Part shown: piece by piece, positions 18,302 through 26,827 of the stretch
Numbering within the stretch: the stretch's first letter is position 1
How the letters are laid out: every line of letters starts with the position of its first letter
Assembly (NCBI RefSeq): GCF_003970915.1
Contig: NZ_RXOF01000001.1
Location: 620,001 to 684,000, forward strand
Source: Hymenobacter gummosus
GTDB lineage: Bacteria; Bacteroidota; Bacteroidia; Cytophagales; Hymenobacteraceae
Direction: 5' to 3'
DNA: 64,000 nucleotides
Position numbers and translations under genes: made by a program
Notes under the pieces: generated by a model
Databases searched by the model: none
What the model saw: only the letters and a program-made list of their open reading frames with translations
What the model was told of the DNA's origin: nothing

Positions 18302-20425
18302 CTACCGCTGCTCCCGCACGAACGGCACGGTACCCTGCTGGCCGCCGTCGGTCCAGCGCAGCACGTACCAGCCGGCTTTGAGCGGGGGCAGCACCACGCT
18401 CAGCGTCCCGATGCCGGCCTGGGGCACCACCAGGCGCTGCCCGCCGTAGTAGCGGCCCAGCGCGTCGTAGATGCGCACGATAAAATCGTTGGTGGCGGCC
18501 GGGGCGTCGTACTCCAGCTGCAGCTGCGGGCCGGTGGCGGGGTTCGGAAACACGGCCACGGCCGGGCCGCCCGCCGCGGCCCGGGCGCCCACCGGCGCCG
18601 CGGGCAGGGCCAGGCCATTGGTCAGCAGCACCTGCAGGCGGTAGTAGGCCAGGCCGCCGAGGGGCTGGGCATCGGTGTAAGAATAGCCGCCGGCGCCGGT
18701 GGCGGGCAGCTGGGTCAGGCGCGTCCAGGTCTGGCGGTCGGGGCTGCGCTCCACGGCAAAGGCCTGCACGTTGCACTCGTTGCGGGTGGGCCAGCTCAGC
18801 AGCACGCGGCCGTCCTGCCCCCGGGTCGAAAGCGGGGCCGTGAGCGGGGCGGGCTGCTCGGGGGCCGGGCCGCAGCTGGCCGGAGCCAGGCTGCGCAGCT
18901 GCACGGTGTAGCCGCCCAGCACGTCGCGCCCGAAGCTGAGCTGGCGGTTCACCGCGGCCCGGGCCACGGCGAAGTGCATCACGGCCACGCCCGGGGCAAT
19001 GACGTGGCCGAGCTGCTGGGCGTGGCCCAGCTCGTGCAGCACCACGGTTTCGAAGTCGAACTGCGTAGCGGCGGGCAGGCCGGGCCCGAACTGCCAGTTG
19101 ATGGCGTCGTCGAACTGCATGTCCACTTCCTTGACCCAGAAGCGCAGCTGCCCGCTGGCGTCGCGGCAGCCGAGGTAGTAGCTGGTGGTGCGGCCCAGGA
19201 TGTTGCCGGGCAGCTCGGCGCCCTGGTCGAATTCCAGGGCGTTGACGTCGTCGGAGGCAATGCCGCGGGCCGTGCGGGCGCTGCCCAGGTCCCAGTTGAT
19301 GGCCGTCTGGCAGCGCCAGCTGCTGAGGGCCCGGCCAAAGGCAGCCAGCGCGGCGGCGTTGCCGGCAAACGCGGCGTCGGGCCGGAAGCTGTAGCCGCCC
19401 TGCCCGTTCTGGTTGATGTGCCCGGCCGCCAGGGTGGTGCCCGAGGTGGTTTCCTGCACGTTGCTCACGGCGTAGCGCACCGTCAGCGGCAGGACGCTGG
19501 TGGCGGTTTGCTGGTCGGCCGTGACTACCCGCACCGGACCGGTGCCGGCGGGCCGGCCCTCGGCGCTGTACGAGGGCACCCGCACCCGGATGCGCGTATC
19601 GGACCAGCTGACGACGTCCCGGTCGAGGGCGCGGGTGAAGGAGGCGCCCCCGTCGTCGGCGTTGCGAAACTCCACGGCCCCGCGGCTGCCGCCGAAGCCC
19701 ACCCCGTCGATGGTCAGCACCGAATCGATACCGGCGGCAATGTTGCGCGGGCTCAGGCCGCTGATGAGCGGCGCGTCGACGCCGTTGGGGCCGCGCCGGG
19801 CCGGCGGCGGGCTCAGGCGGCGGGCCAGGGCGGTGGTCAGGGCCGGGTTCGGGGCCAGCTCGCGCAGGGGTTGGCCGGTCAGCTCCAGCTGCTGCTGGTA
19901 GAAGGCCGGGCCCACGAGCGGGTACTGGCGGAAGGGCTCGGCGGCGCGGGCCGCGGGCACGTCGTAGCGGATAAAGCCCTGCTGGCTGGCGTAGGCGGCC
20001 CAGGCGGCGGGCTGCGAGACGCCGGGGAAGCTGGCCGGCGTCAGAAACAGCAGGCCCTGCTGGCCCACGCTCAGGCTCAGCGTGTTGGTGAGCGTTTCGC
20101 GGGCGAGGTCCACGGTGCCGCCCTCGGTCAGCACGGTCAGCGGGGCGCCGGCGGTCCACTGGCCTTTCAGCAGCTTGTACACGCGCAGGGTGCTGGCCGT
20201 GTAGATGTGGCGGTGGGCCTCGTCCCAGAAGCTGCGCTGGCTGAGCACTTCGGCCTCCACCACCAAGGTGGCCGCCCGGGCGCGCTGGGCAGCATCGAGG
20301 GGCAGCAGCAGGCAGTGGGCGGCGGCGGGCTCGGCGGGCTGCGCCAGGGCGGCCCGGCCGGCCCCGGCCAGCAGCAGGAGTACACCAAGAATCCTCCAGT
20401 GGCGGATAGTAGCAAGTGCGGGCAT
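18302..20425 (-). CDS. Metzincin-like protease with T9SS sorting domain
   Basis: 707 residues from the Met at 20425, which gives a clean signal peptide (MPALATIRHWRILGVLLLLAG...). An IPT/TIG-like domain (LISGLSPRNIAAGIDSVLTI) begins near residue 225. The zinc site HELGHAQQLGH is at 464-474: His-Glu-x-x-His with a third His at the correct spacing, but the Gly of HExxHxxGxxH is Gln here. A VMHF segment follows and may be the Met-turn. The tail VFPNPATGPQLQLEY ... GWYVLRW is a T9SS type A signal. A secreted matrixin-like peptidase is likely; whether the altered motif is active is open. Confidence 0.82.
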   Translation of the reverse strand: MPALATIRHWRILGVLLLLAGAGRAALAQPAEPAAAHCLLLPLDAAQRARAATLVVEAEVLSQRSFWDEAHRHIYTASTLRVYKLLKGQWTAGAPLTVLTEGGTVDLARETLTNTLSLSVGQQGLLFLTPASFPGVSQPAAWAAYASQQGFIRYDVPAARAAEPFRQYPLVGPAFYQQQLELTGQPLRELAPNPALTTALARRLSPPPARRGPNGVDAPLISGLSPRNIAAGIDSVLTIDGVGFGGSRGAVEFRNADDGGASFTRALDRDVVSWSDTRIRVRVPSYSAEGRPAGTGPVRVVTADQQTATSVLPLTVRYAVSNVQETTSGTTLAAGHINQNGQGGYSFRPDAAFAGNAAALAAFGRALSSWRCQTAINWDLGSARTARGIASDDVNALEFDQGAELPGNILGRTTSYYLGCRDASGQLRFWVKEVDMQFDDAINWQFGPGLPAATQFDFETVVLHELGHAQQLGHVIAPGVAVMHFAVARAAVNRQLSFGRDVLGGYTVQLRSLAPASCGPAPEQPAPLTAPLSTRGQDGRVLLSWPTRNECNVQAFAVERSPDRQTWTRLTQLPATGAGGYSYTDAQPLGGLAYYRLQVLLTNGLALPAAPVGARAAAGGPAVAVFPNPATGPQLQLEYDAPAATNDFIVRIYDALGRYYGGQRLVVPQAGIGTLSVVLPPLKAGWYVLRWTDGGQQGTVPFVREQR

Positions 20426-20557
20426 AGGCAGCGGGGCAATCAGCGGGCGGTCAGCCAACATACGACTATTTCACTGCCACGGACGCCGCCGCTGCCCCGC
20501 GGTTTGCAACCAACGGTGCCCCGTCTGAATCCCAGCAGTATCAACTCAACCCATCCG

Positions 20558-21238
20558 ATGCAATTATCCGTCCTCGCGCTGGCCCTGCCGCTGGCCGCCC
20601 TCACCACCTCCACCGCCCTGGCCCAGCAGGCCGACACGCCTCCGCCCACCCCGGCTCCGGCTGCCGCGCCCGCCCCACTGGTTGCCCCGGCCCTCACGGC
20701 TCCACCCGCCACGCTGTTTAAGCTCGGCCTCGACGCGCCCCGGCTCTGGCTGGGCTACTGGGGGGTGGGCGTGCCGCTGTACGCCGGCGTGGAGCGGCAG
20801 CTGGGCCGGCATTTCTCCCTGACGGGCGACGTCAACGTGGGCGTGGGCTTCGGCGGGGGCCGGCGCGGGCCGGAGCTGCAGCGGTTCGGGGGTGCCCTCG
20901 GCACGCGCTACTACTACGGCCAAGCCCGCCGCCTGCGCAAGGGCAAGTCGGTAGCGGCCCTGAGCGGCACCTACCTGCAGCTGCAGGTGGCCAGCGAGTT
21001 TGAGGGCCGGCTGCTCTACGATTACCCTTACAACCAGCGCCTGTACCGCCACACGCCCAGCCTGGAGTTGCTCTGGGGCTACCAGCGCCGCCTCGGCCGC
21101 TACGGCTTTATGGACGTCGGGGCGGGGCTGAAGCTCTGGCGCACCGACAGCTACCTCTACAACGGCGGCACCATCGAAGCTACCCGGCCCCTAAAGCTGG
21201 AGCCGACGCTGCGGGCCCGTATCGGCCTGGCGTTTTAG
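20558..21238 (+). CDS. Outer-membrane barrel-like protein, paralogue 1 of 3
   Basis: 226 residues. Signal peptide MQLSVLALALPLAALTTSTALAQ, then a Pro/Ala-rich linker of about 30 residues, then TLFKLGLDAPRLWLGYWGVG. The body has VERQLGRHFSLTGDVNVG, GTRYYYGQARRLRKGKS and LLWGYQRRLGRYGFMDVGAG, ending LRARIGLAF with a terminal Phe as in outer-membrane barrels. The same landmarks recur in the next two genes. No function is known. Its upstream region differs from that shared by paralogues 2 and 3, and it is divergent from the metzincin gene. Confidence 0.8.
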   Translation: MQLSVLALALPLAALTTSTALAQQADTPPPTPAPAAAPAPLVAPALTAPPATLFKLGLDAPRLWLGYWGVGVPLYAGVERQLGRHFSLTGDVNVGVGFGGGRRGPELQRFGGALGTRYYYGQARRLRKGKSVAALSGTYLQLQVASEFEGRLLYDYPYNQRLYRHTPSLELLWGYQRRLGRYGFMDVGAGLKLWRTDSYLYNGGTIEATRPLKLEPTLRARIGLAF

Positions 21239-21335
21239 GGCGACTTTGCGGGCAATTGCCGGTCAGCCGCCAGCCGAGAAGGTGGCCAGCTTGCGGCGGC
21301 GGCTGAGAGCAGGCGGCGGCTGGTATAATTTGCAG

Positions 21336-21382
21336 GGCGGATTGGCGTTTAGGAGGCCGTTCCGCCCTCATTTATTTTACCA
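21336..21382 (+). promoter_or_regulatory. Upstream segment shared by paralogues 2 and 3 (copy 1)
   Basis: This stretch resembles 22175-22223 base for base in blocks: GGCGGA, GCGTTTAG, CCGTTCCGCCCT against CCATTCTGCCCT, and both end at ATGCGCTTTTT. Conservation of non-coding DNA right before both starts suggests a duplicated promoter and leader rather than only duplicated coding sequence. Confidence 0.5.
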
Positions 21383-22069
21383 ATGCGCTTTTTTATCCTT
21401 CCCGCGGCAGCCCTGACGCTGCTTACTGTTTCTCCCGCCCAGGCCCAGCAGGTCGACGTTCCGCCAGCCACCCCGCCCTCTGCTCCTACCCCGGCCGCTG
21501 CGCCGACCGCGCCGGCCCCACCCGCCACACTCTTTAAGCTGGGCGCCGACGCTTCCCGCATCGAAATCGGCGTCTGGGGCGTGACGCTGCCTTTTTACAG
21601 CGGCGTGGAGCGGCAGTTGGGCCAGCACTGGTCCTTCACCGCCGATGTGAGCCCCAGCGTCAGCTTCGCCGGCCGCCGCGCCGGGGGCGTGCAGCTAAAC
21701 CGGCTGGGCGCGGCGCTGGGCGGGCGCTACTACTATAGCCAGGCCCGCCGCCAGCGCAAGGGCAAGCCGGTGCAGGCCCTCGGCGGCACCTACCTGCAGC
21801 TGCAGTACCACAGCGAATTCACCGGCTACTACGGCAACTATTACTACTACGGGCCCATCAACGACCGGCTGCAGTACCGCCACGCGCCGGGCGTGCAGGC
21901 GCTGTGGGGCTACCAGCGGCGGCTGGGCCAGCGCGGCTTCTGCGACCTGGGCGCCGGCCTGCGCCTGCACCGCTCCGACGACTTCTATTACGAAGGCGTG
22001 TACTTCGTCGAGAATTCCAGGCTGTCCGTGGGCCCAACCTTTCGAGTCCGCATCGGGCTGGCGTTTTAG
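21383..22069 (+). CDS. Outer-membrane barrel-like protein, paralogue 2 of 3
   Basis: 228 residues with signal peptide MRFFILPAAALTLLTVSPAQAQ and a Pro/Ala linker. Landmarks are TLFKLGADASRIEIGVWGV, VERQLGQHWSFTADV, GGRYYYSQARRQRKGK, GTYLQLQYHSEF and LWGYQRRLGQRGFCDLGAG, ending RVRIGLAF. A Tyr-rich loop (YYGNYYYYGP) is inserted between strands. It is closest to paralogue 3, with which it also shares the upstream 50 bases. Function unknown; a surface or outer-membrane role is inferred. Confidence 0.8.
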   Translation: MRFFILPAAALTLLTVSPAQAQQVDVPPATPPSAPTPAAAPTAPAPPATLFKLGADASRIEIGVWGVTLPFYSGVERQLGQHWSFTADVSPSVSFAGRRAGGVQLNRLGAALGGRYYYSQARRQRKGKPVQALGGTYLQLQYHSEFTGYYGNYYYYGPINDRLQYRHAPGVQALWGYQRRLGQRGFCDLGAGLRLHRSDDFYYEGVYFVENSRLSVGPTFRVRIGLAF

Positions 22070-22174
22070 AGCCGTTTCGCAGGCTACGCCCCTGATTCGC
22101 CGGCCAGCAACGCACGTTCCGGTGGCACGGCCGGGCTTCTCCGCGGCCGGCTGTGACTGGTAATCATTTAGGAA

Positions 22175-22223
22175 GGCGGAACAGCGTTTAGAAGACCATT
22201 CTGCCCTTATTCACTTATTCTCA
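22175..22223 (+). promoter_or_regulatory. Upstream segment shared by paralogues 2 and 3 (copy 2)
   Basis: Second copy of the segment described at 21336-21382, ending in CTCAATGCGCTTTTT at the start codon of paralogue 3. Confidence 0.5.
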
Positions 22224-22904
22224 ATGCGCTTTTTAATTCCTCTCGCGGCCTCGGCGCTGCTTTCCATCTCTCCCGCCCAAGCCCAGTCGGCTACTACTCC
22301 GCCGGCTATTCCGGCGCCGCTCCCCGTTGCTGCGTCAGCCGCCCCAGCCCCGCCCGCCACGCTATTCAAGCTGGGGGCCGATGTGTTTCGCGTCGGCTTC
22401 GGCGGCGGGCGCCTGGTGCTGCCCTTCTACGGCGGCGCGGAGCGGCAGCTGGCTCGTCACTGGTCATTGACCGCCGACCTGGGCTCCGACATCAGCTGGG
22501 GTTCCCGCTACGCCCGGGGCCTGGAGCTGGAGCGCCTCAGCCTGGCGCTGGGGGCGCGCTATTACTACAGCCAGGGCCGGCGGCAGCGCAAGGGCAAGCT
22601 CGTGCGCACCCTCGGCGGCACTTACCTGCAGCTGCAGTATCGCAGCGGCCTCAGCGGCTACTTCGACAACTATTACTACGGCCCGTACTACAACTACGAC
22701 CGCCTGACGTACCGCCACGTGCCCGGCCTGGAGGTGCTGTGGGGCTACCAGCGCCGCCTGGGCCGCCACGGCTTCTGCGACCTAGGCGCCGGCGTAGGCG
22801 CGCGCTACGACGACAAAATCTACGGCGAAGGCCTGCGCTTCCCCGACGATACGTACTGGGCCCTGACGCCGACCCTTCGGGCCCGCGTCGGCGTGGCGTT
22901 TTAG
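22224..22904 (+). CDS. Outer-membrane barrel-like protein, paralogue 3 of 3
   Basis: 226 residues with signal peptide MRFLIPLAASALLSISPAQAQ and an Ala/Pro linker. It shows TLFKLGADVFRVGFGGG, AERQLARHWSLTADLGS, GARYYYSQGRRQRKGK, GTYLQLQYRSGL, LWGYQRRLGRHGFCDLGAG and the terminal ARVGVAF. The Tyr-rich loop is YFDNYYYGPYYNYD. Three copies in direct tandem without other genes imply local duplication and perhaps dosage or antigenic variation. Function unknown. Confidence 0.8.
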   Translation: MRFLIPLAASALLSISPAQAQSATTPPAIPAPLPVAASAAPAPPATLFKLGADVFRVGFGGGRLVLPFYGGAERQLARHWSLTADLGSDISWGSRYARGLELERLSLALGARYYYSQGRRQRKGKLVRTLGGTYLQLQYRSGLSGYFDNYYYGPYYNYDRLTYRHVPGLEVLWGYQRRLGRHGFCDLGAGVGARYDDKIYGEGLRFPDDTYWALTPTLRARVGVAF

Positions 22905-22930
22905 CCCAGCAGCTCAGGCCCGGCTACACC

Positions 22931-22974
22931 GCGGCCCCGGCTTTCCCGCTCAGGCAGGGAAAGGCCGGGGCCGC
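22931..22974. terminator. Bidirectional terminator between convergent genes
   Basis: GCGGCCCCGGCTTTCCC (22931-22947) pairs with GGGAAAGGCCGGGGCCGC (22957-22974) with one bulged G. It lies between the barrel paralogue 3 stop and the DUF72 stop at 22997 and can serve both strands. The U-tract is poor, but the stem is very stable. Confidence 0.7.
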
Positions 22975-22996
22975 GGCGTAATTATCTGAGGCCTAA

Positions 22997-23908
22997 TCAG
23001 AACAGCTTACCCTGTACCGGCTGCACCAGCAGCTGCGGCTGGGGCAATTCGCGGCCAGTGAGCTTGCCCAGGCGCTGCAGGAAGTACTGGGCCCAGGTGG
23101 GAGCGTCATTTACGTCGCGCTGGTGGATGAAGAAATATACCTCGTGCAGCCCCTGCTGCAGCCACTGGGCCAGGCGCTCGGCCCAGGCGTCGGCGCGCAG
23201 GTAGTCGGTGCGGTGCAGGGCGTGGCCGTTGAAGCGGATAAAGGCCGTAGGCGTGGTCAGGCGCTGGTGCAGCACGTCGCGGCGGCCGGCCACGTCGCTG
23301 AGCACCCAGGTTTTGCCCAGGGCTTCGAGCAGGGCGCCGGTTTCGGCCAGCAGCCCGGGGTCGTGGTACCAGGCGGGGTGGCGCAGCTCCACGGCCAGGG
23401 GCAGGTGCTGGGGCCAGTCGAGCAGGTAGCGCTCCAGGCGCGGCAGCTGGGGCGGGGCGAAGTTGGGGCCCAGCTGCAAAAAGGCCATGCCGAGCTGCTC
23501 CCCGAGGTTTTCGAGGGCCCGGCAGAAGCTATTGGTCAGGTCGTCGGCGCGGTACAGCTCCCGGTCGTGGCTGATGCTCTGGGGCACCTTGGGGCAGAAG
23601 CGGAAGTCGGCGGGCACGGCCGCGCGCCAGCGGCGCACCATCTCCGCATCCGGAATGCGGTAGTGCGTCACGTTGACTTCCAAGGAGTTGAACTGCCGAC
23701 CGTAATAGCTCAGCTGCTGGTCTTCGCGCAGGCCCAGCGGGTACCAGCTGCCCAGCCAGGCCTTGTTGGTCCAGGTGGGGCAGCCGACCCAGATATTGGC
23801 CGGGGCCGAAAGGGGCGCGGCGCGGGCCAGCAGCGGGGCGGTGTCGGGGTGGTCGGCGGGCAGCTTGAAGTCGATGCCGCGCACGTCCGGAAGTCGGCCA
23901 AAATCCAT
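22997..23908 (-). CDS. DUF72 (YecE-like) protein
   Basis: 303 residues, cytoplasmic TIM-barrel family of unknown activity. Landmarks are WVGCPTWTNKAWLGSWYP near residue 41, NSLEVNVTHYRIP, FRFCPKVPQSISHD, FLQLGPNFAP, LAVELRHPAWY, FIRFNGHA and VYFFIHQRDVNDAPT, in the usual order of DUF72. Length is slightly above average because of an N-terminal extension of about 35 residues. It is transcribed alone, convergent with the barrel cluster. Confidence 0.93.
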   Translation of the reverse strand: MDFGRLPDVRGIDFKLPADHPDTAPLLARAAPLSAPANIWVGCPTWTNKAWLGSWYPLGLREDQQLSYYGRQFNSLEVNVTHYRIPDAEMVRRWRAAVPADFRFCPKVPQSISHDRELYRADDLTNSFCRALENLGEQLGMAFLQLGPNFAPPQLPRLERYLLDWPQHLPLAVELRHPAWYHDPGLLAETGALLEALGKTWVLSDVAGRRDVLHQRLTTPTAFIRFNGHALHRTDYLRADAWAERLAQWLQQGLHEVYFFIHQRDVNDAPTWAQYFLQRLGKLTGRELPQPQLLVQPVQGKLF

Positions 23909-24255
23909 GCTGCAAACCTACGCAAACGCCGCGGGGGCGGCTGCTAGTTCCATAAGCAATTTTCGGCAGACTGCCAACCGGCTTTTGGACTAATACCAGC
24001 CCCCGGACCAGAATTTTTTTCCGCGCCGGATAATCTCATTTCCCGGCGGCAAACCAATTGGTCTATATAGAATCCAAAATCACCCTAAGGGAAACACAAT
24101 CATTGATTTTGGCACTCTGGTCGAGTTCGGACTAATGCAAATTTTCTTCACAAAGCACAATTTTAAAAATATTTCATAGCTTATCCGCCGGGTGCATTTG
24201 GATTGTATTAGAATGAGGCTAATAGTTTTGGCTCATTCACCCTAGCAGAGAATGA
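23909..24255. other. AT-rich intergenic region before rlpA
   Basis: 347 bases between divergent genes, clearly more AT-rich than the surroundings, with no coding frame. It contains a palindrome ACCAATTGGT (24052-24061) and an inverted repeat CCAAAATCA (24074-24082) with TGATTTTGG (24104-24112), which may bind a regulator. The rlpA promoter candidate lies at its right end. Confidence 0.5.
24197..24230 (+). promoter_or_regulatory. Bacteroidota-type promoter of rlpA
   Basis: TAGTTTTG (24223-24230) fits the -7 consensus TAnnTTTG; TTTG at 24197-24200 is a possible -33 element with a slightly long spacer of 22 bases. The start codon follows 25 bases later, leaving a short leader. Confidence 0.5.
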
Positions 24256-25008
24256 ATGAAGTCTAACCAACGACAGAACCTCTCCGGCTGGCTGATGACG
24301 TGGCTCACGGCCCTGTTGCTGGTCGCCACCTCGCTGTCCTCCTTCGCCGACGATACGCCCAACGCCACCACCGCCAAAAGCGCCGTGCTGCGGGGCCGCG
24401 CCTCCTGGTACGGGCGCGAACATCAGGGTCACCGCACCAGCAACGGGAGCCGGTTCGACCGCAACAAATACACCTGCGCGCACAAAACGCTGCCCTTCGG
24501 CACCCGTCTGCGCGTGACCAACCCCGCCAACGGCAAGGCCGTGGTGGTGGAAGTAACCGACCGCGGCCCCTACCGCCACCAGCGCATCCTGGACCTAGCC
24601 GAAGTAGCCGCCCGCCCGCTCGACATCGTGCGCCTGGGCGCCGTGGGCGTAGTGGCCGAAGTAGTGCCCAACGACACCCCGCTGGGCCCGGTGGACGGCG
24701 TAGTGACCGTGCCCGAGCCGGAAAGCACCGACATTGCCGTAACCGACGCCACGCCCGAGCCGCCCGCCACCTACGTGGTGCAGGCCGGCACCTTCGGGGA
24801 ACTGCGCAACGCCGAAGCCCTGATGGCCCAGATCAAAGCCCTCGACGCGCAGCTGCCCGTGGCCGTGCGCCAGGACAACGTGAACGGCCGCCCGCTGAAC
24901 CGCGTCATCGTGGGCCAGCGCATGCCCCGGGCCGTGGCCGACGACCTGTGGCAGCGCCTGCAGAACCGCGGCATCAACGGCCTGGTACGCCAGGCCGAAA
25001 ATCTATAG
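24256..25008 (+). CDS. rlpA: RlpA-type septal lytic transglycosylase with SPOR domain
   Basis: 250 residues with a signal peptide (WLMTWLTALLLVATSLSSFA). The double-psi beta-barrel at about 47-130 has the family motifs GRASWYG, GHRTSNGSRFD, LPFGTRLRVTN and VTDRGPYRHQRILDLAEVAA, including the catalytic Asp of VTDRGPY. A SPOR domain (TYVVQAGTFGELRNAEALM, 174-245) binds denuded peptidoglycan at the septum. RlpA cleaves peptidoglycan strands lacking stem peptides. No lipobox is visible, so it is periplasmic. Confidence 0.94.
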   Translation: MKSNQRQNLSGWLMTWLTALLLVATSLSSFADDTPNATTAKSAVLRGRASWYGREHQGHRTSNGSRFDRNKYTCAHKTLPFGTRLRVTNPANGKAVVVEVTDRGPYRHQRILDLAEVAARPLDIVRLGAVGVVAEVVPNDTPLGPVDGVVTVPEPESTDIAVTDATPEPPATYVVQAGTFGELRNAEALMAQIKALDAQLPVAVRQDNVNGRPLNRVIVGQRMPRAVADDLWQRLQNRGINGLVRQAENL

Positions 25009-25099
25009 CCCCCGCCCGAAAGCCCGGAACCGTTGCGCGGCCTCAGCCAACGCGCATCCGCCTCCACCCTACTACCCTGATTCCAAGCAAGCTTGCGGA

Positions 25100-25138
25100 A
25101 CCGCCCCGGATATGGTTTATCCGGGGCGGTTTACTTTT
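25100..25138 (+). terminator. Terminator after rlpA
   Basis: ACCGCCCCGGA (25100-25110) pairs with TCCGGGGCGGT (25120-25130) around a 9-base loop, followed by TTACTTTTG on the plus strand. It is 92 bases past the stop. Confidence 0.75.
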
Positions 25139-25231
25139 GCAACGAACCGACCGTTTCGGGGCTCTGTCTGGTACCACCGCCCCGACCTGCTACTGTTTTT
25201 TTCATCGCGCGTGCCGCATTGTTTTCTGGCA

Positions 25232-25405
25232 ATGAAAGCCCTCGGCCTAGCTGCTACTACGGCCCCCGCCCAAACGGCGCGGGCCGCCGGGTACCTGAAC
25301 CTGTTCGTTTCGAAGCCGAGCTACAGCGGTGCCGACGGCGCCGGCCATTCCTTCCACGCCGTGGAGTTGCAGCTCGGTTTCCCGGCGCGGCGGCCCGCGC
25401 GCTAA
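25232..25405 (+). pseudogene. Remnant of an outer-membrane barrel gene (internal deletion)
   Basis: 57 codons. The start, MKALGLAATTAPAQTARA, looks like a signal peptide. It joins directly to AGYLNLFVSK and HAVELQLGFPARRPAR, which aligns with the end of the barrel at 25478 (AGYRRYG ... GELDVRLGFSMFLPAK). The middle of the barrel is missing. A genuine short protein cannot be excluded, but the position just upstream of two intact relatives favours a deleted third copy. Confidence 0.45.
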
Positions 25406-25477
25406 GCCCAGGCGGCCGAATAAAGACCGCGCTGCGCCGTTACTGACTGACCAATTGTTTCTATTCCACTTTCCTGC

Positions 25478-26059
25478 ATGAGAAAAACCCTGTTACTACT
25501 AGCGGCCCTAGGCGCCGCCCTGCCCACGCTGGCCCAGACGGAGCGTGGCACCACCCTGCTCGGGCTGACGGGCGGCAGCCTGGAGTTCAGCCGCCGCGAC
25601 TCGTACCGCAACACGTCCATTGCCCTGCACCCCACGCTGGGCCGCTTCCTGGCCGACAACTTGGTGCTGGGCGCCGCCGTCGACCTGGAGTACTACCGCT
25701 TCCGCTCGGGCTCCAACGCCTTCCAGCGGGCATTTGGCTACGGCATTTCGCCCTTTGTCCGCTACTACGTGGTGGGCCAGGGCCGGCACCAGGTGTTTGC
25801 CGAAGTCGGCTCCAACCTGACCTGGTACAAGGTCCGCAACGAGAACGTACCCCCGTTTGGCTCTACGAGCCGCTACACCAGCCGCGTGCTGGGCTACCAC
25901 GGGGCCCTGGGCTACAACTTCTTCCTGACGCCCACGGCGGCCCTGGAGGCCTCGGCCGGCTACCGCCGCTACGGCAAGGATGACGTCAGCAACCGCCGCG
26001 GTGAGCTGGATGTGCGCCTGGGGTTCAGCATGTTCCTGCCCGCCAAGGCGGCCAACTAA
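25478..26059 (+). CDS. Outer-membrane beta-barrel protein (tandem copy A)
   Basis: 193 residues; signal peptide MRKTLLLLAALGAALPTLAQ. The mature protein begins TERGTTLLGLTGGSLEFS and continues with LHPTLGRFLADNLVLGAAVDL, YGISPFVRYYVVG, LGYHGALGYNFFLTPTAALEASAGYRRY and VRLGFSMFLPAK. Alternating hydrophobic strands and Gly/Asn turns indicate an eight-stranded barrel of the porin-like OMP_b-brl type. Function is unknown. It is followed 45 bases later by a related gene, likely in one transcript. Confidence 0.82.
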   Translation: MRKTLLLLAALGAALPTLAQTERGTTLLGLTGGSLEFSRRDSYRNTSIALHPTLGRFLADNLVLGAAVDLEYYRFRSGSNAFQRAFGYGISPFVRYYVVGQGRHQVFAEVGSNLTWYKVRNENVPPFGSTSRYTSRVLGYHGALGYNFFLTPTAALEASAGYRRYGKDDVSNRRGELDVRLGFSMFLPAKAAN

Positions 26060-26104
26060 GAGCGGCCGGCACCGGCCTTATTTCCAACGCTTTGTATTCT
26101 TTCC

Positions 26105-26731
26105 ATGCGTAAGCTTCTTCTCGTACTACTGGCCGGCGGCCTGGCCCTGCCCACCCTGGCCCAAACGGAGCGCGGCTCCAAGCTCATCGGCGTGACGGTG
26201 GGCAACGTGCGCTACACCACCTACAACTACAACGAACGTAAGGAGTATTCGGCCCGGCTGACGCCCAGCGTGGGCTGGTTTGTGGCCGACAACCTGCTGC
26301 TGGGCGCGGGCCTGAACCTCGGCTACGAAGGTTACCGCTCCGAGCAGCAAGCCCTGAATTACGCCTTTAGCGTCCGGTCGCGCGACTTGGGCGTGGGGCT
26401 GCAGCCGCAGCTGCGCTACTACCTGCCTGCCGGCAGCAAGCACCGCCTGTTCGGCCACCTGTCGGGCGGGCTGACGCGCTACTGGAGCCGCCTGGAAATA
26501 ACTGAAAATCAGACTCCCAGTACCACCAGAAGCAAGTACACCGAACGTTTCATCTACGGGGGCTTGGGCTACAACTACTTCCTCTCGCCCAACGTGGCCC
26601 TGGAAGCCCTGGCCGGCTACCGGCGCACCAACGACCTGGAGCTGTCGACGGTGCCGGCCGGCGCGGTGAGCGTGCAGCTGGGCCTGAGCGTGTTTCTGCC
26701 CGCGAATACGGCCGCCACGTCGGCGCCCTGA
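26105..26731 (+). CDS. Outer-membrane beta-barrel protein (tandem copy B)
   Basis: 208 residues; signal peptide MRKLLLVLLAGGLALPTLAQ. It shares TERGSKLIGVTVGNVRY, LTPSVGWFVADNLLLGAGLNL, LRYYLPAGSKHRLFGHLSGGLTRY, GLGYNYFLSPNVALEALAGYRR and VQLGLSVFLPAN with copy A, so the two are tandem paralogues. The largest difference is the loop before the last strand. A strong terminator follows at 26756-26798. Confidence 0.82.
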   Translation: MRKLLLVLLAGGLALPTLAQTERGSKLIGVTVGNVRYTTYNYNERKEYSARLTPSVGWFVADNLLLGAGLNLGYEGYRSEQQALNYAFSVRSRDLGVGLQPQLRYYLPAGSKHRLFGHLSGGLTRYWSRLEITENQTPSTTRSKYTERFIYGGLGYNYFLSPNVALEALAGYRRTNDLELSTVPAGAVSVQLGLSVFLPANTAATSAP

Positions 26732-26755
26732 CCCAGCCCTGCCCCACCGGGCCGT

Positions 26756-26798
26756 ACGCGCCGCGCCAGCCACCCCGGTTTGCGCGGCGCGTTTTTTT
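26756..26798 (+). terminator. Rho-independent terminator
   Basis: ACGCGCCGCGC (26756-26766) pairs with GCGCGGCGCGT (26782-26792), followed by a run of six T. It closes the barrel gene pair just before the acylase gene. Confidence 0.9.
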
Positions 26799-26827
26799 GT
26801 CGGATGTTGGGGCTTTCTACCCGTTCT

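Noticed and set aside
18974-20557. Plus-strand open frame continuing into the first barrel gene
   Set aside because: The upstream 528 codons mirror the metzincin gene on the other strand. The signal peptide at 20558 marks the real start.
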